Positions 25,401-43,037 of a stretch of DNA of 64,000 nucleotides are shown here, in pieces. The position numbers were made by a program, and so were the translations under genes. Origin of the DNA: Vanilla planifolia (Eukaryota; Streptophyta; Magnoliopsida; Asparagales; Orchidaceae); the NCBI GenBank assembly GCA_023846275.1, contig CM043865.1:9350068-9414067 (forward strand). The letters are read 5' to 3'. The notes under the pieces are model-generated. The model saw nothing but the letters and a program-made list of their open reading frames with translations, searched no databases and was not told where the DNA came from. Each line of letters starts with the position of its first letter. Position 1 is the first letter of the stretch.

Positions 25401-28400
25401 TAAAATAATTTAGAATTTGTTATTATTATCAAACAGTTAATACCACAACACAAAGCATCACATTTTAATATCACAGTCAAAGTAAAGTCACCTCAGACCA
25501 TAATATTTAATCCATAAATCCATGTAAGGAAAAAGTTGACAATAAGAGTCACATCATCAATCTTCAAAGCATTAATAAAGCATGAGTTGTCTCCCTAAAG
25601 TTTGCAATAGCTACACAAGATGGTCTCTAAGAATAACACCATTGCTAACCTCTCCTTTGACATCAACTGGGCCATCAAAGATCAATTTTAACTATTTTGA
25701 GGGAATGGGCCACCAACCAATCAATTGCAGGCTAGTTCTACTAAATGGATGAGAAGGATCCTAGTCCTCCATCTAAACTAAGTTCAACCACAGCTAGAGT
25801 CATATGGAAAGTACCACTTGGGCAGGGATCATCCATACGTCAATTTCTTGATCTTAAATAGAAGGCAATGTTAGATGATAACTCAAAGAAAGAGCTATAG
25901 AAAGCTAATGAGATGAAAACACACAAATACATTCTTAGTGCCTTGTAGCCCAACACGCACATCTTTTTCCTTTTTCAGGTGATCATACGAAAGATGATAT
26001 TGGGTTTAGCTCTATTGACATTTTGGCTAAAGCAAGCATAATAAACCCATTATGATATCAATGATGTCTTTAATAACAAAAGTTTCAAGAAAAAATAAAA
26101 ACACATCATTTGCATAAAGAACATGGAAAATAAGGAAACCCAAGAAAAACATCCTCACCCTTAATGTTACACCACCAAAGACATGTAGATGCATAACCAA
26201 TAACAAAAACTTGAAACACAAGATAAAAGAGGTAAGGAGAGAGGAGGCATGCTTATTGTAACACATAAGATTCATTGGACATGGTCTATCTTACTCCCAT
26301 CTACGAGCACAACATACTTGTCAAAGTCAATGTCCCATCTACATTGATTCGAAAAGCCCAAGTGCCCAAGCATTAAAAATAACCACCACATTTTCTCATA
26401 GGGTTGCTCCATACTTCGATAACCATCAAGCCACTTGTAGAACAAAAGAGTGTAGTCTACACATAATCACCTAAGCAAGAATATAATAATTCAAGGAACA
26501 AGGCTAAGCAAGAAATTGCTTTGGCCAACAATAATAAGATGCCCTAGACAATCCTTCATCCTCTTCACTAATATTGCAAATGCTAATAAGCTTAACAAGG
26601 TTTGGCCTATCTGCCTCGATAACATTAGGAATTAGCATAACCAAGGTAACTTGTACTTCCAAAATTAGGTTATATACCCCTCTCAAGAAACCAAAACAGA
26701 TCTCTTTAGTTTTTCCCTATAATATCCCATAGTAGCAAAAACATGACTTAACATAAGTCCCAATTGGGCCACAAAAAATGAAAATGAAAAACCTCCTTTG
26801 AAAGAAATGGAACCACAAATGACTCAACCAAAATGCAATCAAAGGGGTAAGAAGGGGCTACACAAGAATGAGTCGACATTGAAACTCCACTTGCTCTTGA
26901 AGTAGTCAAGGTAGATACACCCTCAACATTGTCTATTCTATCACGTTAAGCATCTAAGAAGTTGTTAATCCAATTGGCACGAAGCCACTAGTAGTTTCAT
27001 TGTAGAAAGAAGTCATGTTCCGAGCCTCCTTAACCAACCACTTTGCCTTAACCCTTTATTATGACAATCTTTTTATCCTTACTAAGGTAGAGTTAAAGAT
27101 CAAGATAAGCTATAAAAGCAAAGTATGATCCTCCAAAGAAAGGCCACAACCAAAATACACCCTAAACAAAAGCACAATGGTATTCTCCCCCAAGGTATGA
27201 ACAGAGGAAAAAAGATTATCCAAGATGCTCTCTAATATTTCAAAGGGCATAAAGTCCAAAAGTGCTTGTGACTCAACATGCTTGTATTTAAGCCACTTTG
27301 AATGATTGAATGTGTGGCAATTCATTGGGAAAGTCTTTCGACGATCATTGGCGGATCCATCAAAGTGATAGATCCCATGGAGGGGTGGTCCAAAACTTGA
27401 GAACTACCTACTTGGCTACCTCAAATGTTAACCATGCCTCCATAAACATCGACGAGCACCCTTGTGGCTAAAGATTAAACCAATAGCTGACAAAAAGATG
27501 TGGCAATGAGCAATGTAAAGGAATCTGAAGGACATAAGACCTAAGAAACTTCATAAGATCCAATAACTTCATCAAGATCCTATCTAACTTGAGTTTAATA
27601 CAAGCTTTCCTCCCTCTATTGCTACAAAAACAAAGCTAAGCCAAATGAAATGAGGATCATAAAAATCACATTGAGCAATAAACTCACCAAGCACTCCATC
27701 AATAAAGCCCAAGAAGAAAGGATTCCCCCTTGGTCAATATCCTTAACAATAAAATCTAAATAATACCATATCATAATTTACCAAAAAAAAACTTATTATG
27801 AAATGAAACCACTACACTCTTTTGATTAAAAACCCCTAATGCAATCAACTCTTGTGCTTTGACAAAGCAAGAAAAAATCAAGAGTAATGAAGATAAATAA
27901 TACATCTACCTGGTAAAAAATATCTAAATAAAATGATAATTAAAGAAAAAATCAAAGTCCTAAACTAAGAAACAAGAATACTAATAAATCATTAAATAAA
28001 ATAACAAATAATACATATTTCCAACAAGAGATTAACTTAATTTCAACATTTAACCTTGAAACCAAATATCCTAAACATAATAAATGTCAAAAAAATTACA
28101 ATTAATATAAAAATTTAAATACTTGACAATATTTTACACTCTCCCCTCAAGTAAGGTTTAAGATATTACTCATCCCAAGCTTGAAACTTGCATTCTTAAA
28201 TTTGTTTTCAAGGCAACATCTCTATCAATATACCATTTGAGATCCCATAGGTGTATGAGGTAGTTTCATGACATTTCCTTTTATTATTTACTTAAGGAAT
28301 AATGATCAATTTCATAATTTAGTTCTATCATGATGCACCAAAGTTTTGACAATTCTGATGACTGATTGATTATGATAAAAGAGTGTCATAGGCCATTCTA

Positions 28401-31400
28401 GATTAACATTGAGTTCCACTAATAATCCTCTTATTTCTTTACAAATTCCATGGATCATGGCCTAGAGTATTACATTAATACTACTTTTGGAAACCATTGA
28501 TTATTTCTTACTTCTCTAAGTAATGAGGTTCACTACAAAGTACAATATCTGAACATTGAGCTTCGATCTATAACAAAACTTGCCCAATCTATATCACTAT
28601 AAATAACTACCTCTCAAGCAAAGCATTTTCTGGAATATAGACCTTTTCTTGGAGATAACTTCAAGTAACTTAAGACTTTATGAACTACCTTCATATGTTC
28701 TTCCTTTGGATTGTTCATAAACTGAGTCATTAAATTAATTGAAAAGCTTATGCAGAGTCTAGCATGCAATAAATATATAAGTTTGGTAGCTACAAGGTTT
28801 GTCAACTAGCCAAACATAAACACATCATTTCTAAACCTGATAAAGAATCTCAAGCATTCTCTCTAATCCACAATGATATTCAAGGGATCCTTCTATGTCA
28901 AAAATATCTCCAGTACTTAGTGCTTTATGACATTCATGACCACATTAGAGCTTGTTGCTTTAATCTTCTTAAAGAAAATTCTAAGGCTATAAAAACCTTT
29001 TAGAAACCTTTTAGATCTTCCACATTGATAAAAAAAGTCAAACTTTCACATCCATCCAAATCTTTAGGACCAATAATGAAAAGGAATACTTCCAATCAAT
29101 ACAAGGAGAATTCTTTGCAATTAATGAAATCATCCATCAAAGTTCCTATGCAACTACACCACAACAAAATGAAGTATTACAAGTAAATGTCATTTACTCT
29201 AAGTCATCGAAGTTTTAATGTTCATTATGTATATCATAATATATCTTTAGAGTGAAACAACCCAATAACATTTTATCTTATAAATAGAATATCATCAAAA
29301 GTCCTCAAATTGGTGTCCCCAACCTTGATACTTCAAAAATTCATCAATTGATGCAAATTATGGATTCACAAAAATACAACAAAAACTTGCTTCTATTAAA
29401 AGTAAGAGGAAGAAAATAATCATGAAGGAAATGAAGGATGTTTGTGATCAAGAAAGAAGAAAATAAGGGAGAAAGAAAAAGACAACCTTCGTAAAGGAGA
29501 ATGCAACAAGGGAAAGAAAAAAGAGCTCTTAGCAAAGTGGAGCTCACTTCTTTCTCTATGCTCTTTGGATTAATACTTAAAGATCAATTCAAATCCAATC
29601 CAATAAAATCAAAATCCCAAATTGAACCCTTGGGATTTATTTAGAGCTAAAAAATTACTAATGTTGGATAAATAAAATTTCATATGTAGAAAATTATAAT
29701 TGGCATTCAATCATAATGGTTTGATAGACTAAAGTTGATGTACACCCTTTGTTAACATAGTTAACTTAGTTATGACAACCAAAATAGGTACTTTACCTTT
29801 GATTATATGGTTGAGTTATAAAAACCATAGTAGAAATAATTAAATGAGTGCCCAATGTTTAGTAATTCTCTAATAAGATTAGATCTATACTACTTGAAGG
29901 AAGATGGATGCATGATCTCAATGCATGTTGGACTAGCCTCAACGAATGAGTCCCAACGATGTACCTTGAGGAGTCGATCAACACGCATGCGCATGGCTAT
30001 CGACAAGTAGCTAGGCCGCATAAGGTCCGAATTTTGTGGATTTATTTTTGGTCAAAATCTAGATGTTTTATGTGAAAATTAAAATATAATATACTTTGTA
30101 CAAAATATTAAATCCAAACTTCTATATAAATGGATAAGAATAATATATGAAATAACTTAGAACTTTGTAATTCAGAACTATAGAATTCAGAATCTCTTGA
30201 AGGAAAACTTCTTAGAGGAATTCAATCTCCTCGTGATAAAAACTCTCTTCTTCTCTTGTATTTCTTAGTTTCTTGTCATGTCCTACATTTCAACTTTCGT
30301 TGTTATGACTAAAAAAAAATGTTTATTGTCAACTTGGGGAGAGAATACCTTACAAAAAAAAAATCATATTATTTTTTGTATCAAAGCACTTCGATTCGAT
30401 GCCAATGGCAAGAGCAAAGAAGACGGTAGTTGAAAAGTAAGCCACAAAAAAGAATTAGGTGATTAAAAAGGCTTTAGTCAATGTGACTGTGCCAACTATT
30501 TTATTATCAAGCTCGAAAGTATAAATATCTCTATTAATCCAACAAATGAAAGTGACAATAAAGATGATGTTAAAATCTCTATCTCTTCCTACAACAGATT
30601 TAAAAGACAATCTACCAAACGAAAATACTTTAAGTAGAAAAATTCTTTATTAAATAATAATCTCAAGATAATTGAAAATATAGATAAGGATGACATCAAT
30701 CTCATCATTTTGATGCATAGGAATTGATAACATCACTTCAAGGTAAATGTTATACTTGATTTACCAATTTATGAAAGTACAATGAACGCAGATAAACTAG
30801 ATACCTAATCAATGAAACTAGAAACATATTTTTCTCTGTACGAATATTCATCAACAAATAAGGTGGCATATGCTCGACTGAAAACGATGAGTAATGTGTT
30901 AACATGGTGGAATACGTACTTAACTGTTACTGTTACAGAAATGACAAGAAGCTAATTTAAAAATTTACCTAGAAAAAAATTTTACCTTACGAGTTACATG
31001 AAGGAAAGGTGGAAAAAAGGTATAATATAACACCGATAATACGAAACAGCACAAAAATATACCAAAGAATTTCGAAGACAAACTGCAAGTTTAGGAATAC
31101 TTATTGACGACACGCACATATTGTCAAAATACATTATTTGTTTGTATTATTCTATTGTCACTGAATTATCTCTTTTCCCTATTCAATCTTTACAACAAAC
31201 CAATACATTCACGATTATCAAAAAGAAGAATGAATATAAAAAAATAAAACCAAAAAGACGAAATACCACAAAATCAGAGTATAAGTCCAAAAATTGACAA
31301 AAAAAGAGTATTCTTCAATAAAGTCTATTACGACCGTAACAAACGACACTCATACTAACATAACTCATAAGTATTGTAATCACTGCAAGAAAACAAGATG

Positions 31401-34400
31401 TTTACGACAAAAAAGCTAGAAATTACATCCTGAACTATTTCCAAAAAAATTTAAGGACAAAATACTATACTTAAGATTGAAAAAGGTACTTGAAACCCAT
31501 CTTCAATGGATGAATGCATATTGATTACAATTATTCCAAAAGACTTCTCTAATAAAGAAAAAAATTCTTTACAATTAGAGTTCAAGTGAAGAAAAATAAC
31601 CTTTTATCAAAAATCTTGTTTAGAGAATAAAGTTATAGACTATACATCCAAGATCTTATTTCCTTAAGTATATTCATAAAAGACCCCAAAAAGAGAGTTG
31701 AAAAACAATATAAGGTGAACTTTTTCGATACTTAAAATTACATTGATAAGATCATCTATGAAGCGATACCTTTAAATGCCTATCAAATAATATTGAGAAA
31801 TCCATATTTATGGGATCAAAATGTCTATTATCAACGAGCATAACGGTACAATTTACAAATGATGGACAACACTTCCTTCTAATACAAGACAAAGACACAT
31901 TAACAAAAAGCATTGCTAGTGCTGACCAAATCAAGAAGATAGTAAACACTTACCACTTTTATGTGCTACTAACAACAAAGTTAAAAAAACCACTTGATGA
32001 GACTGGTGAAAGTCTCAACCTCTCAAGATCTTGCAAAGAATCAGTTCACAAAAAAAAATTCAATATGACTCAAATTACAAAAAAGAGATTTATGATAAAG
32101 CGCTCAATTCTAAATTCATTAAACAAAAAAATTATGAAAAAAAAATCAAGGGAAACAACAAAACGACAAAAAACCCTTGCAGCAGCACCAGGTAGTAAGA
32201 ACCGCACGTGCACTTGCACATGGAGGCACAAGCACGCACACGAGAAGGCCAACCACCACACACTCACACCTGTTGAGGGCACATGGCCACGCGAAACATG
32301 TGCACGTGCATGGATGTTATGAACCTACAACGCCATTATGATCAACGCGCATGCACAAGGCTATCCTCTTGCATGTATGATGACTGGCACGAGAGGGCGG
32401 CACGCGCGTGCAAGACTAGGCCACTTGAGGTAAAGATTTTGAAGAATTTCTTTTTTTTCGTAAAAATCCATATGTTACTCATAGAAATTAAAATATTACA
32501 TATTTTAAAATAAAAAACTACATCTAAACTTCTATATAAAGGATAAGAATTATGTATGAAAAATTCTAAACTCTATAATTTAGAATTCTAAAATTCTAAA
32601 CTCTATAATTCAGAATCCCTTGAAAGAAACCTTAAGAGAATTCAATCTCCTAATAGTAAAAATCTTCTTCGCCTTTCTTTCTTCCTTAGTTCCTTACCAT
32701 TTCTCACGCTTCAACTTTCGTTATTGCGACTCAAAAAAGAAGATCTAATATTGAGGGCTTGAGAGACTGGAACACCTCAATCTGGTCATGTAATTTGGCA
32801 AAAACTTCCAATCTAAATGTGTTGAGCAAGGCTGTTTCCCCCTCGTTTTTTTCTATTTTCTTGATAATAAAGCCAACTCTTGATTTCCTTGTCTAATAAG
32901 AATGCCTAACCAAATGATTCTTAAAAAATGTTATGTTTTTGGTGAGGGGAAAAACTATGGACAAAAGATAGAGCTTGCATAAGAGGATAAAAGGTTTCAG
33001 ATAGATCTAAACAATAACTAAGATAAGTTCGTTGCTCATCTATCATATTAAAGTGAGTGCCAAGCTAGTAAAGGTTGTGAGGGCTTGTGGTCTTATAAGA
33101 TCAGTTTATCACTTGCATAATTCTATATATTCATCATCCATTTGATTAGGTTTAGACCTGGTTAGGGCATTTTTTTGGTCAAAATAATATTCTCATAAAA
33201 TAACAATACTATGAATTTTCATGCTACAAAAAAACATTTTGAAGGAGCCTTTAAATTTCTCTTTGAATGGTATAATTGATCGTACTTTTTGAACTTTTAC
33301 ACAATTTACAACCTCATGCATGCCCATAAGACAAACTTATTCTTTTACAAGAATTATTTGATTACATTACTATAATTTTTATTGATCACATTTAAAATAA
33401 GTTCTCATAATAAAAAATAAATTGAAAACATATTTATTTTTAAATTCAACAAAATAGAATTATTTAATTGAGAATTCTCAAAATCATATTTTATGACATA
33501 CTCTAACTAAAAGAAATGATGTACAAATATATTCAACCTTAGAAATTACTACATAGAGGTAAGCCTTTGACTAGTTTTCTCAAAATATTTAAAAGTTATT
33601 AATACTTCTTGTATACAATTTATATCCATTTTAACATATTAAAGCAAATAGATCATTAAGCATAGACTCATGATTAATAATTGATATTAAATGGGCATGC
33701 CACCATTTAAGGTAACACTTTTAATAATATTAATATATTTTTCTCATTATTATTTAAAAGAAATTGATCTACCATTGTTCGATAACATACAAAATAGCGA
33801 TTAAAATTTAATTTAAATTTTTTTAAATCATTAATTGAAATTGAATTTTCTCTTTCTTTAAATTAGCCACCTTTGCACAAAAATTATATCATTTAGATTC
33901 TTTTAAAAATTGCTTTTAATTTTTCAATGATAATGTCAATTAATTTTTATATTTTAGTTTGAAATTTGGTTTGGAACTTTAGTTGGCACTTATTTGTCAT
34001 CATCAACTGACAAATATAAATCATTCACTTTAAATATTTTTTCATAATAATTTTAAGTATATTTACTAAATTAGCTTTCTCTAGAGTCACTTGAACTAGA
34101 TTTAAATGGAATAATAAACTTCATTGAATTTCTCTATGCTCTTAAATTGAGAACTCTTAAATTAAAGATTTGACAATATTTTCATTTGGATGGTTCTTAG
34201 TCCATCAATATCTAACTCATTACGTCTAGTATTCACTATGCAATTACATGCATAATGTCAAATGCGGCCACACTAGAGGCAATTTATTTCTATTTCTAGG
34301 TCTTCCCTTAAACTTTATGCCTTGATTTCCTCTTATTTTTCTTAGGCAAAGGCCTATTTCCTTTCATTCATATGGTTTCCAACTTAGGAATGTGATAAGT

Positions 34401-36537
34401 AAATTGCACAAAAAAACAATTCTTAAGACCAATCATATTATCTGCTAGAGGATTGGCAAAGGGAATAAAGTGAAGTTGCACAAGGAATCAAGGGAAGATG
34501 CATAAGAACTAATGGAACTATGGATTTTCCGTTTATCCCTATAAATCAAAAAATCACACAACAATCAATGAAGCCCTTTCAAAATAGTTAATCGAGTTCT
34601 CCATCATAAAGAATGGGGTCTAAATCTTTTAAATGAAAAAAGATGTTCATATAATAATTAAAAACTTTCTAATAATTATTGAGATTATGAAAAATTCATG
34701 AATATTTAATAACATTCCAAGAAAAAACATTCATAACTTAATCATGAAGTCCAAAAAATTTTGCAATACTATTTTGATTAGGTAGAATCTAACCAAAAAT
34801 TAATGTAAATCCTAATTCCAGCTAGATATCAGGACAATATTCTTTGTTCATTCTTTATTGAATGCTAAATAATGTGAATTTGATCTTGGACGATAGATTT
34901 TTAGAGAGATGAATGAACTAGATCACATTTACAAAGAAAATTTCTACTATTATAGAACAAATAGAACTAAAAAAGGGAAATTAGATCTGCAATATAATTA
35001 ATAAATTAAAAAATATGGTGATAATTAAAATTACTATTTCTAATGAAACTACTTTGAAAAAGTTAAAAGAATTAACAAAGAAAATCCTCTTAAAATCAAT
35101 GACTAGATTATAGTCAAATTCCTCTAAGACAATAAAAATAAATGTATAAACATGTTTTCAATTTATACTATAAAGTACGAATCAATCACTATGAGCAAAG
35201 CAAATCTCCAAGATCTTTGTGAAGAACCCTCTATGATGAATGCAATTGACACTTTCATCATAATAATTAAGATTATAATACATAAAGAAACAGGTAAGCC
35301 AATGTGATGTTATCCACAACACTTGTGAAATTCAAAGATGGATGGTACAAAAGGAAAATAATTATGCATGTACTCTACCAAAATGGGTCAATATTGGGCC
35401 TAAATTATAGTAAAACAAATAATAATGAATCAATTGAACAAAAAAGGCCAACTGGTGAGTGATTCTACAACATTAAAGCATTTATTGGCATTGATACCAC
35501 TGGCCTAAGGAGGATTTATAAGTATAGAGAATCACTTGAAATAGCATAGGCAGCCTCACCTAAAAAAGCTAGAATAAGAAATTTTGATAATATAAGAATT
35601 AAGGAAAAAGCAAATTACCAGCATCAACACTATACCTGGATTTTGGGATGGATAAGGACTCAAAATGCCAACAAAGTGAACTTCTTGCATGAATCTTGAT
35701 GAACCCAATGCTGTCCTACTACGCAAAGCACATGATTCCACACTATTGCACCAGCCTCCACCCTATATCTCGGGCAAATTAATTAAATTGAGCATGAAAA
35801 ATAGAGAACTTACAATCAATCCCTTGAACTATTTCTTTGGATGGACGACCAAGTTTAAATGATGCCCATCTTCAGTAAAGAAATGACATTAAAATGTACT
35901 AAGTACATAAAAATTAACATAAAATGAATCACAATGTGATGTGAACGAAATGCAATGTTGCAACAACTTGTTCAAAATTGATCATGAACAACGTCAAAAC
36001 ATGAGGAGAATCACGAGGATTCACACTCCCTCCCATCTCATCCAACATAAAGTCCTCTGCCAAGACAAAACTCCGTCTAGTCATAGAATAAAGCATAAGG
36101 TCATCAGGGTCCGAATTCGAAGACTACCTCTAGATGCAGAAGCCAATTATCAGATCCAAAGCTATCACCCCATTGGACATGATAACCAGGTGAACTTCCA
36201 TCCAAGCAAACTATAATTTGGTCAATGGCTTGGTCAACCGATGCTACCATCCAAAATTCTATATAAACAAAACTTGGAAAGCGATAGAGATGTGGAAGCG
36301 CTTACGAGCACCCTTAGCCTTGGCATCGCGGACCAAAGTGAGATCAACCAGTGTAGGATCCAAAGAACCTAAAAGCGGGCCCTCGACACCTCGCATTACC
36401 CCTTTGCCTCGATCCTTCTTCCAAGAGCTGATTGTGAGCACAAACACTACGAGAACGAGAGCACATCGAACCGTCGGAGTCGTTCGATCCCTTCCCCACC
36501 ACCGCCGAAACCAAAGGCGCAAGTTATTAATTGCCAT
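13472..36537 (-). CDS. PAE: Pectin acetylesterase (CE13, Notum-related), 12 exons
   Basis: The enzyme removes acetyl groups from wall pectin. Twelve exons join in phase to 428 aa plus stop, in coding order 36537-36306, 36210-36128, 35762-35636, 16951-16872, 16731-16642, 15531-15410, 15297-15237, 15101-15048, 14930-14853, 14762-14657, 14583-14438 and 13579-13472. The first in-frame ATG is at 36537-36535. Residues 1-24 are basic ([10 protein letters not shown]), then a hydrophobic segment at about 25-39 looks like a type II signal anchor. Landmarks are [59 protein letters not shown] with catalytic Ser211, NPAYDFWQ with Asp306, INSCFIHCQ with His373, and the cysteine-rich end CPYPCNPTC. Intron 3 (35635-16952, 18,684 bp) joins codon halves G+AT to give NPD-FYNW exactly as in the family, so the distant 5' exons belong to this gene. 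No stop or frameshift was seen, so it appears intact. The position within the PAE family is not resolved. Confidence 0.93.
16538..16578. repeat. Imperfect TCTA tetranucleotide repeat
   Basis: TCTA/TCGA units lie inside intron 5 of the pectin acetylesterase gene, next to a short TATATAGATATA stretch. Confidence 0.75.
18888..18991. repeat. Two-unit imperfect tandem repeat, about 52 bp
   Basis: The block attgta-t/c-gtaa followed by tgttgtc-n2-acagt occurs twice in succession (18888-18941 and 18941-18991) with scattered substitutions. It lies in otherwise featureless intron sequence. Confidence 0.65.
20003..20400 (-). repeat. Left arm of a long inverted repeat
   Basis: The reverse complement of this segment matches 24660-24995 in several collinear blocks: gatcgcgaaattg, gtcactc, gtcccacatg, ggatttagtcac against ggatttaatcac, and aattattgta near the end. 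The arm lies outside the copia LTR at 20600, while its partner lies inside the element. Confidence 0.7.
20600..20869 (-). repeat. 3' LTR of Ty1/copia element 1
   Basis: This is a direct repeat of 25165-25445, with shared blocks such as ctaataaaaaataaaattaa, gacatttact, aactatctaaaat and tttactcaac. Read on the minus strand both copies begin TGGTA (plus-strand ends at 20869 and 25445). The inner boundary is approximate, and the copies differ by many substitutions and indels. Confidence 0.7.
22763..23310 (-). repeat. Tandem duplication inside copia integrase
   Basis: Two head-to-tail copies of about 275 bp (about 22763-23035 and 23036-23310) share aattaatt-t/c-atcaaa, tctatcactaaata, tataacatct and tatcaaatacta. 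Both encode the same broken integrase C-terminal segment, so part of integrase is present twice. Confidence 0.75.
24660..24995 (+). repeat. Right arm of a long inverted repeat
   Basis: It is complementary in blocks to 20003-20400. It lacks about 60-70 bp that the left arm has between the gggacgac and gtcactc blocks. It sits between the copia protease remnant and the 5' LTR, where gag would be expected. Confidence 0.7.
25165..25445 (-). repeat. 5' LTR of Ty1/copia element 1
   Basis: Partner of the 20600-20869 repeat. The outer end is defined by the shared TGGTA start on the minus strand; the inner limit is approximate and no primer binding site could be recognised next to it. Confidence 0.65.
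25450..27500 (-). mobile_element. Possible LINE remnant
   Basis: On the minus strand a stretch near 26150-26060 reads [12 protein letters not shown] followed by IKDIIDIIM, resembling the YADD catalytic region of plant LINE reverse transcriptases (here YAND). Further downstream, near 25690-25640, FDGPVDVKG and GVILRDH recall the RNase H-type domain found at the end of plant LINE ORF2. The order fits, but frames are broken and the upstream part (26500-27350) is not assignable. Confidence 0.4.
27850..29160 (-). mobile_element. Decayed Ty1/copia retrotransposon 2, 3' part
   Basis: A minus-strand RT/RNase H linker lies at 28805-28614: [30 protein letters not shown] and [13 protein letters not shown], a copia hallmark. 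A broken SDxDWA / DRxSxxxYCT block follows near 28600-28510. Downstream, the purine tract TTGAGGGGAGAG (28150-28139) is immediately followed by TGTAAAATATTG, as expected for a polypurine tract and 3' LTR start at 28138. The LTR probably runs to about 27850. The 5' part and 5' LTR were not found. It belongs to a different lineage from copia element 1. Confidence 0.7.
29200..29899. other. Intron stretch with nothing recognised
   Basis: A purine-rich block at 29390-29530 gives a chance reading frame but no family resemblance. Confidence 0.5.
29900..30375 (+). repeat. 5' LTR of gag-protease gypsy element, copy 1
   Basis: Direct repeat of the 32290-32785 region. Shared blocks include gatcaac-a/g-cgcatgc, cttctatataaa followed by ggataagaat, ttcagaatc, gaattcaatctcct and cttcaactttcgtt. 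The TATATAAA box at about 30120 and the downstream CT-rich stretch suit an LTR promoter. The start is approximate. Confidence 0.72.
30376..30388 (+). other. Candidate primer binding site (initiator tRNA-Met)
   Basis: TTGTATCAAAGCA resembles the standard plant retrotransposon PBS complementary to the 3' end of initiator tRNA-Met, with about three mismatches. It lies where the 5' LTR similarity ends. Confidence 0.5.
32290..32785 (+). repeat. 3' LTR of gag-protease gypsy element, copy 1
   Basis: Partner of 29900-30375; TATATAAAGG at about 32532 matches the 5' copy. It contains an extra imperfect duplication of ctaaactctataattYagaat at about 32564-32612. The GC-rich block just before it (32175-32430) may be the beginning of U3, in which case the LTR starts earlier. 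Confidence 0.65.
32786..35635. other. Distal end of intron 3, nothing recognised
   Basis: AT-rich sequence with no exon, LTR pair or transposon domain that I can support. Confidence 0.5.
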
Positions 36538-36543
36538 CTGCAA

Positions 36544-43037
<6,494 letters not shown>

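Larger units (their letters stand above)
20600..25445 (-). mobile_element. Decayed Ty1/copia retrotransposon 1, SIRE-like
   Basis: Coding remnants run in copia order on the minus strand. Protease is at 24364-24110 ([13 protein letters not shown]). The pre-integrase/integrase start is at 23864-23673 ([29 protein letters not shown]). The integrase C-terminal part is at 23310-22760. Reverse transcriptase is at about 22440-21756 ([25 protein letters not shown], and ICIDDIVFG for the catalytic DD region, then [13 protein letters not shown]). RNase H is at 21438-21091 ([28 protein letters not shown]). Stops and frameshifts interrupt every domain. A recognisable gag is missing; its place at 24400-25165 is partly taken by the right arm of an inverted repeat. 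The SIRE/Maximus affinity rests on motif resemblance only. Confidence 0.85.
29900..32785 (+). mobile_element. Non-autonomous Ty3/gypsy element, gag-protease only, copy 1
   Basis: Between the LTRs, plus-strand remnants encode a Ty3-type capsid segment ([14 protein letters not shown], then METYF-like residues and VLTWWNTYL, about 30750-30920). A broken zinc knuckle with KYCNHCKK and [12 protein letters not shown] follows at about 31365-31455. A protease and linker region at about 31570-31850 has HPRSY, then [20 protein letters not shown], equivalent to the MDACHxLLGRPW segment of chromoviruses. A lysine-rich spacer to about 32170 leads straight into the 3' LTR. No reverse transcriptase, RNase H or integrase is present. 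Stops interrupt all domains. A second copy at 61480-64000 has the same layout. It lies in intron 3 of the pectin acetylesterase gene, on the opposite strand. Confidence 0.8.
16952..35635 (-). other. Intron 3 of the pectin acetylesterase gene, 18.7 kb
   Basis: The donor GTATAG follows exon 3 at 35635 and the acceptor CAG precedes exon 4 at 16952. The intron carries a copia element (20600-25445), an inverted repeat pair, a possible LINE remnant (25450-27500), a second copia remnant (about 27850-29160) and a gag-protease gypsy element (29900-32785). The stretches 17000-20000, 29200-29900 and 32800-35600 hold nothing I recognise. Confidence 0.88.

Noticed and set aside
31810-32322. 170-codon open frame on the plus strand
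   Set aside because: It lies in a frame running from the protease linker into the LTR of the gypsy element. Its lysine-rich and low-complexity composition and transposon context argue against a host gene.
34200-34400. Possible zinc-knuckle remnant on the minus strand
   Set aside because: The basic stretch is present but the required cysteines are not, and no other transposon domain lies nearby.
35556-35741. Separate small gene encoding [16 protein letters not shown] on the minus strand
   Set aside because: It is exon 3 of the pectin acetylesterase gene read past its donor site; the splice phase to exon 4 at 16951 is exact.
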